Shown here piece by piece: positions 63,717 to 64,000 of a DNA stretch of 64,000 bases (position 1 is the stretch's first letter; every line of letters starts with the position of its first letter). The notes under the pieces were generated by a model. It did no database searches and had not been told where the DNA came from. It saw nothing but the letters and a program-made list of their open reading frames with translations. Source of the stretch: Caballeronia sp. dw_19 (GTDB taxonomy: Bacteria > Pseudomonadota > Gammaproteobacteria > Burkholderiales > Burkholderiaceae); assembly GCF_018449515.1 (NCBI RefSeq), contig NZ_JAAVUQ010000010.1:62001-126000 (forward strand), in the 5' to 3' direction. The translations under genes and the position numbers were made by a program.

Positions 63717-64000
63717 ATGACCGATACGCCCGGTGGTACGTCGCCCTTTGGAAGTTTCCCAGGCATGACCGGTTTTCCCCAGGGCGACATGATGGAAAAG
63801 ATGTGGGACATGATGAAGCTGAACCCGTTCGCGGCAGCCGCGGCGCCGGGCGGGTCGCCGTCGCTGTCCATGATGTCCGACATGCTTGCGCCGCTCACGA
63901 ACGTTGAAGAACTCGACAAGCGCATCAAGGACATGCGCGCGGTCGAGCAATGGCTCAAGCTCAACCTGAACATGCTGCAATCGGCCATCCAGGCGCTGGA
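63717..64000 (+). CDS. phaM: PhaM family PHA-granule regulatory protein, N-terminal part (cut by window edge)
   Basis: The first 94 codons are present. MMEKMWDMMKLNPF and TNVEELDKRIKDMRAVEQWL are the PhaM signature; the protein links polyhydroxybutyrate granules to PHA synthase and the nucleoid in Cupriavidus. AAGGAG precedes the ATG. The Lys/Ala-rich C-terminal DNA-binding part expected for PhaM lies outside the window. Confidence 0.9.
   Translation, partial: MTDTPGGTSPFGSFPGMTGFPQGDMMEKMWDMMKLNPFAAAAAPGGSPSLSMMSDMLAPLTNVEELDKRIKDMRAVEQWLKLNLNMLQSAIQAL

Noticed and set aside
1..64000. tRNA, rRNA or CRISPR array
   Set aside because: I looked for T-loop words such as GGTTCGAATCC with matching stems and for regularly spaced direct repeats and found none. 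A covariance search would be needed for certainty.

Overview
The window is a chromosomal segment of a member of the Burkholderiaceae, most likely Paraburkholderia or Caballeronia. The signs are a GC content near 62-65% in typical genes, families seen mainly in Burkholderiales (DUF1840, DUF2844, DUF3443, DUF3567, PhaM), a methionine synthase encoded as two proteins, and a fliC/fliD/fliT ... motAB-che layout. The genus is an inference; no rRNA or tRNA was found to test it.

Layout. 1-4426 (minus): LiuC-like hydratase, then the biotin operon bioA-bioF-bioD-bioB, with bioB cut by the window edge. 4427-5758: a non-coding block with a large inverted repeat (two arms of about 286 bp around a 326-bp centre). 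5759-7000: an exported alpha/beta hydrolase. 7363-12975 (minus): aceK, carbonic anhydrase, thiolase, SDR, GST and YchJ, closely packed and probably one operon. 13116-14770: a LiuR-like MerR regulator divergent from a metallo-beta-lactamase-fold hydrolase, with a palindromic operator between them. 14822-16408: a peptide-type solute-binding protein. 16664-17980: a yybP-ykoY (manganese) riboswitch in front of a CaCA-family exchanger.

18124-21661 (minus) holds fliT, fliD and fliC, with a sigma-28 promoter before fliC. 21910-31253 is mixed: aldo/keto reductase, rpsU, two related proteins of unknown function, tag, a BadF-type sugar kinase, a HAD phosphatase, a small exported protein, aqpZ, an H-NS-like protein and a glycosyltransferase. 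32016-43297 (plus) is a complete motility/chemotaxis operon: motA, motB, cheY, cheA, cheW, an MCP, cheR, cheD, cheB, cheY, cheZ, with a sigma-28-type promoter before motA. flhDC, which I expected before motA, is absent.

43556-45412 carries DUF2844 and DUF3443 proteins; the latter has the two D-T/S-G motifs and the ILG motif of pepsin-like aspartic proteases. 45542-49938 (minus): argS, SPOR protein, dsbA, SDR. 50385-51089: DUF1840 protein and a small basic exported protein. 51229-56881 (minus): the two metH parts, separated by a tightly fitted two-gene cassette (AAA/OLD-type ATPase plus DUF4276 TOPRIM-like protein) of lower GC; this is the best candidate here for an undescribed or defence-type system. 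57062-59105: DUF3567 and DUF3108 proteins. 59297-64000: an IclR regulator divergent from a fumarylacetoacetase-family hydrolase, a LivK-like binding protein, an atypical crotonase and the start of phaM.
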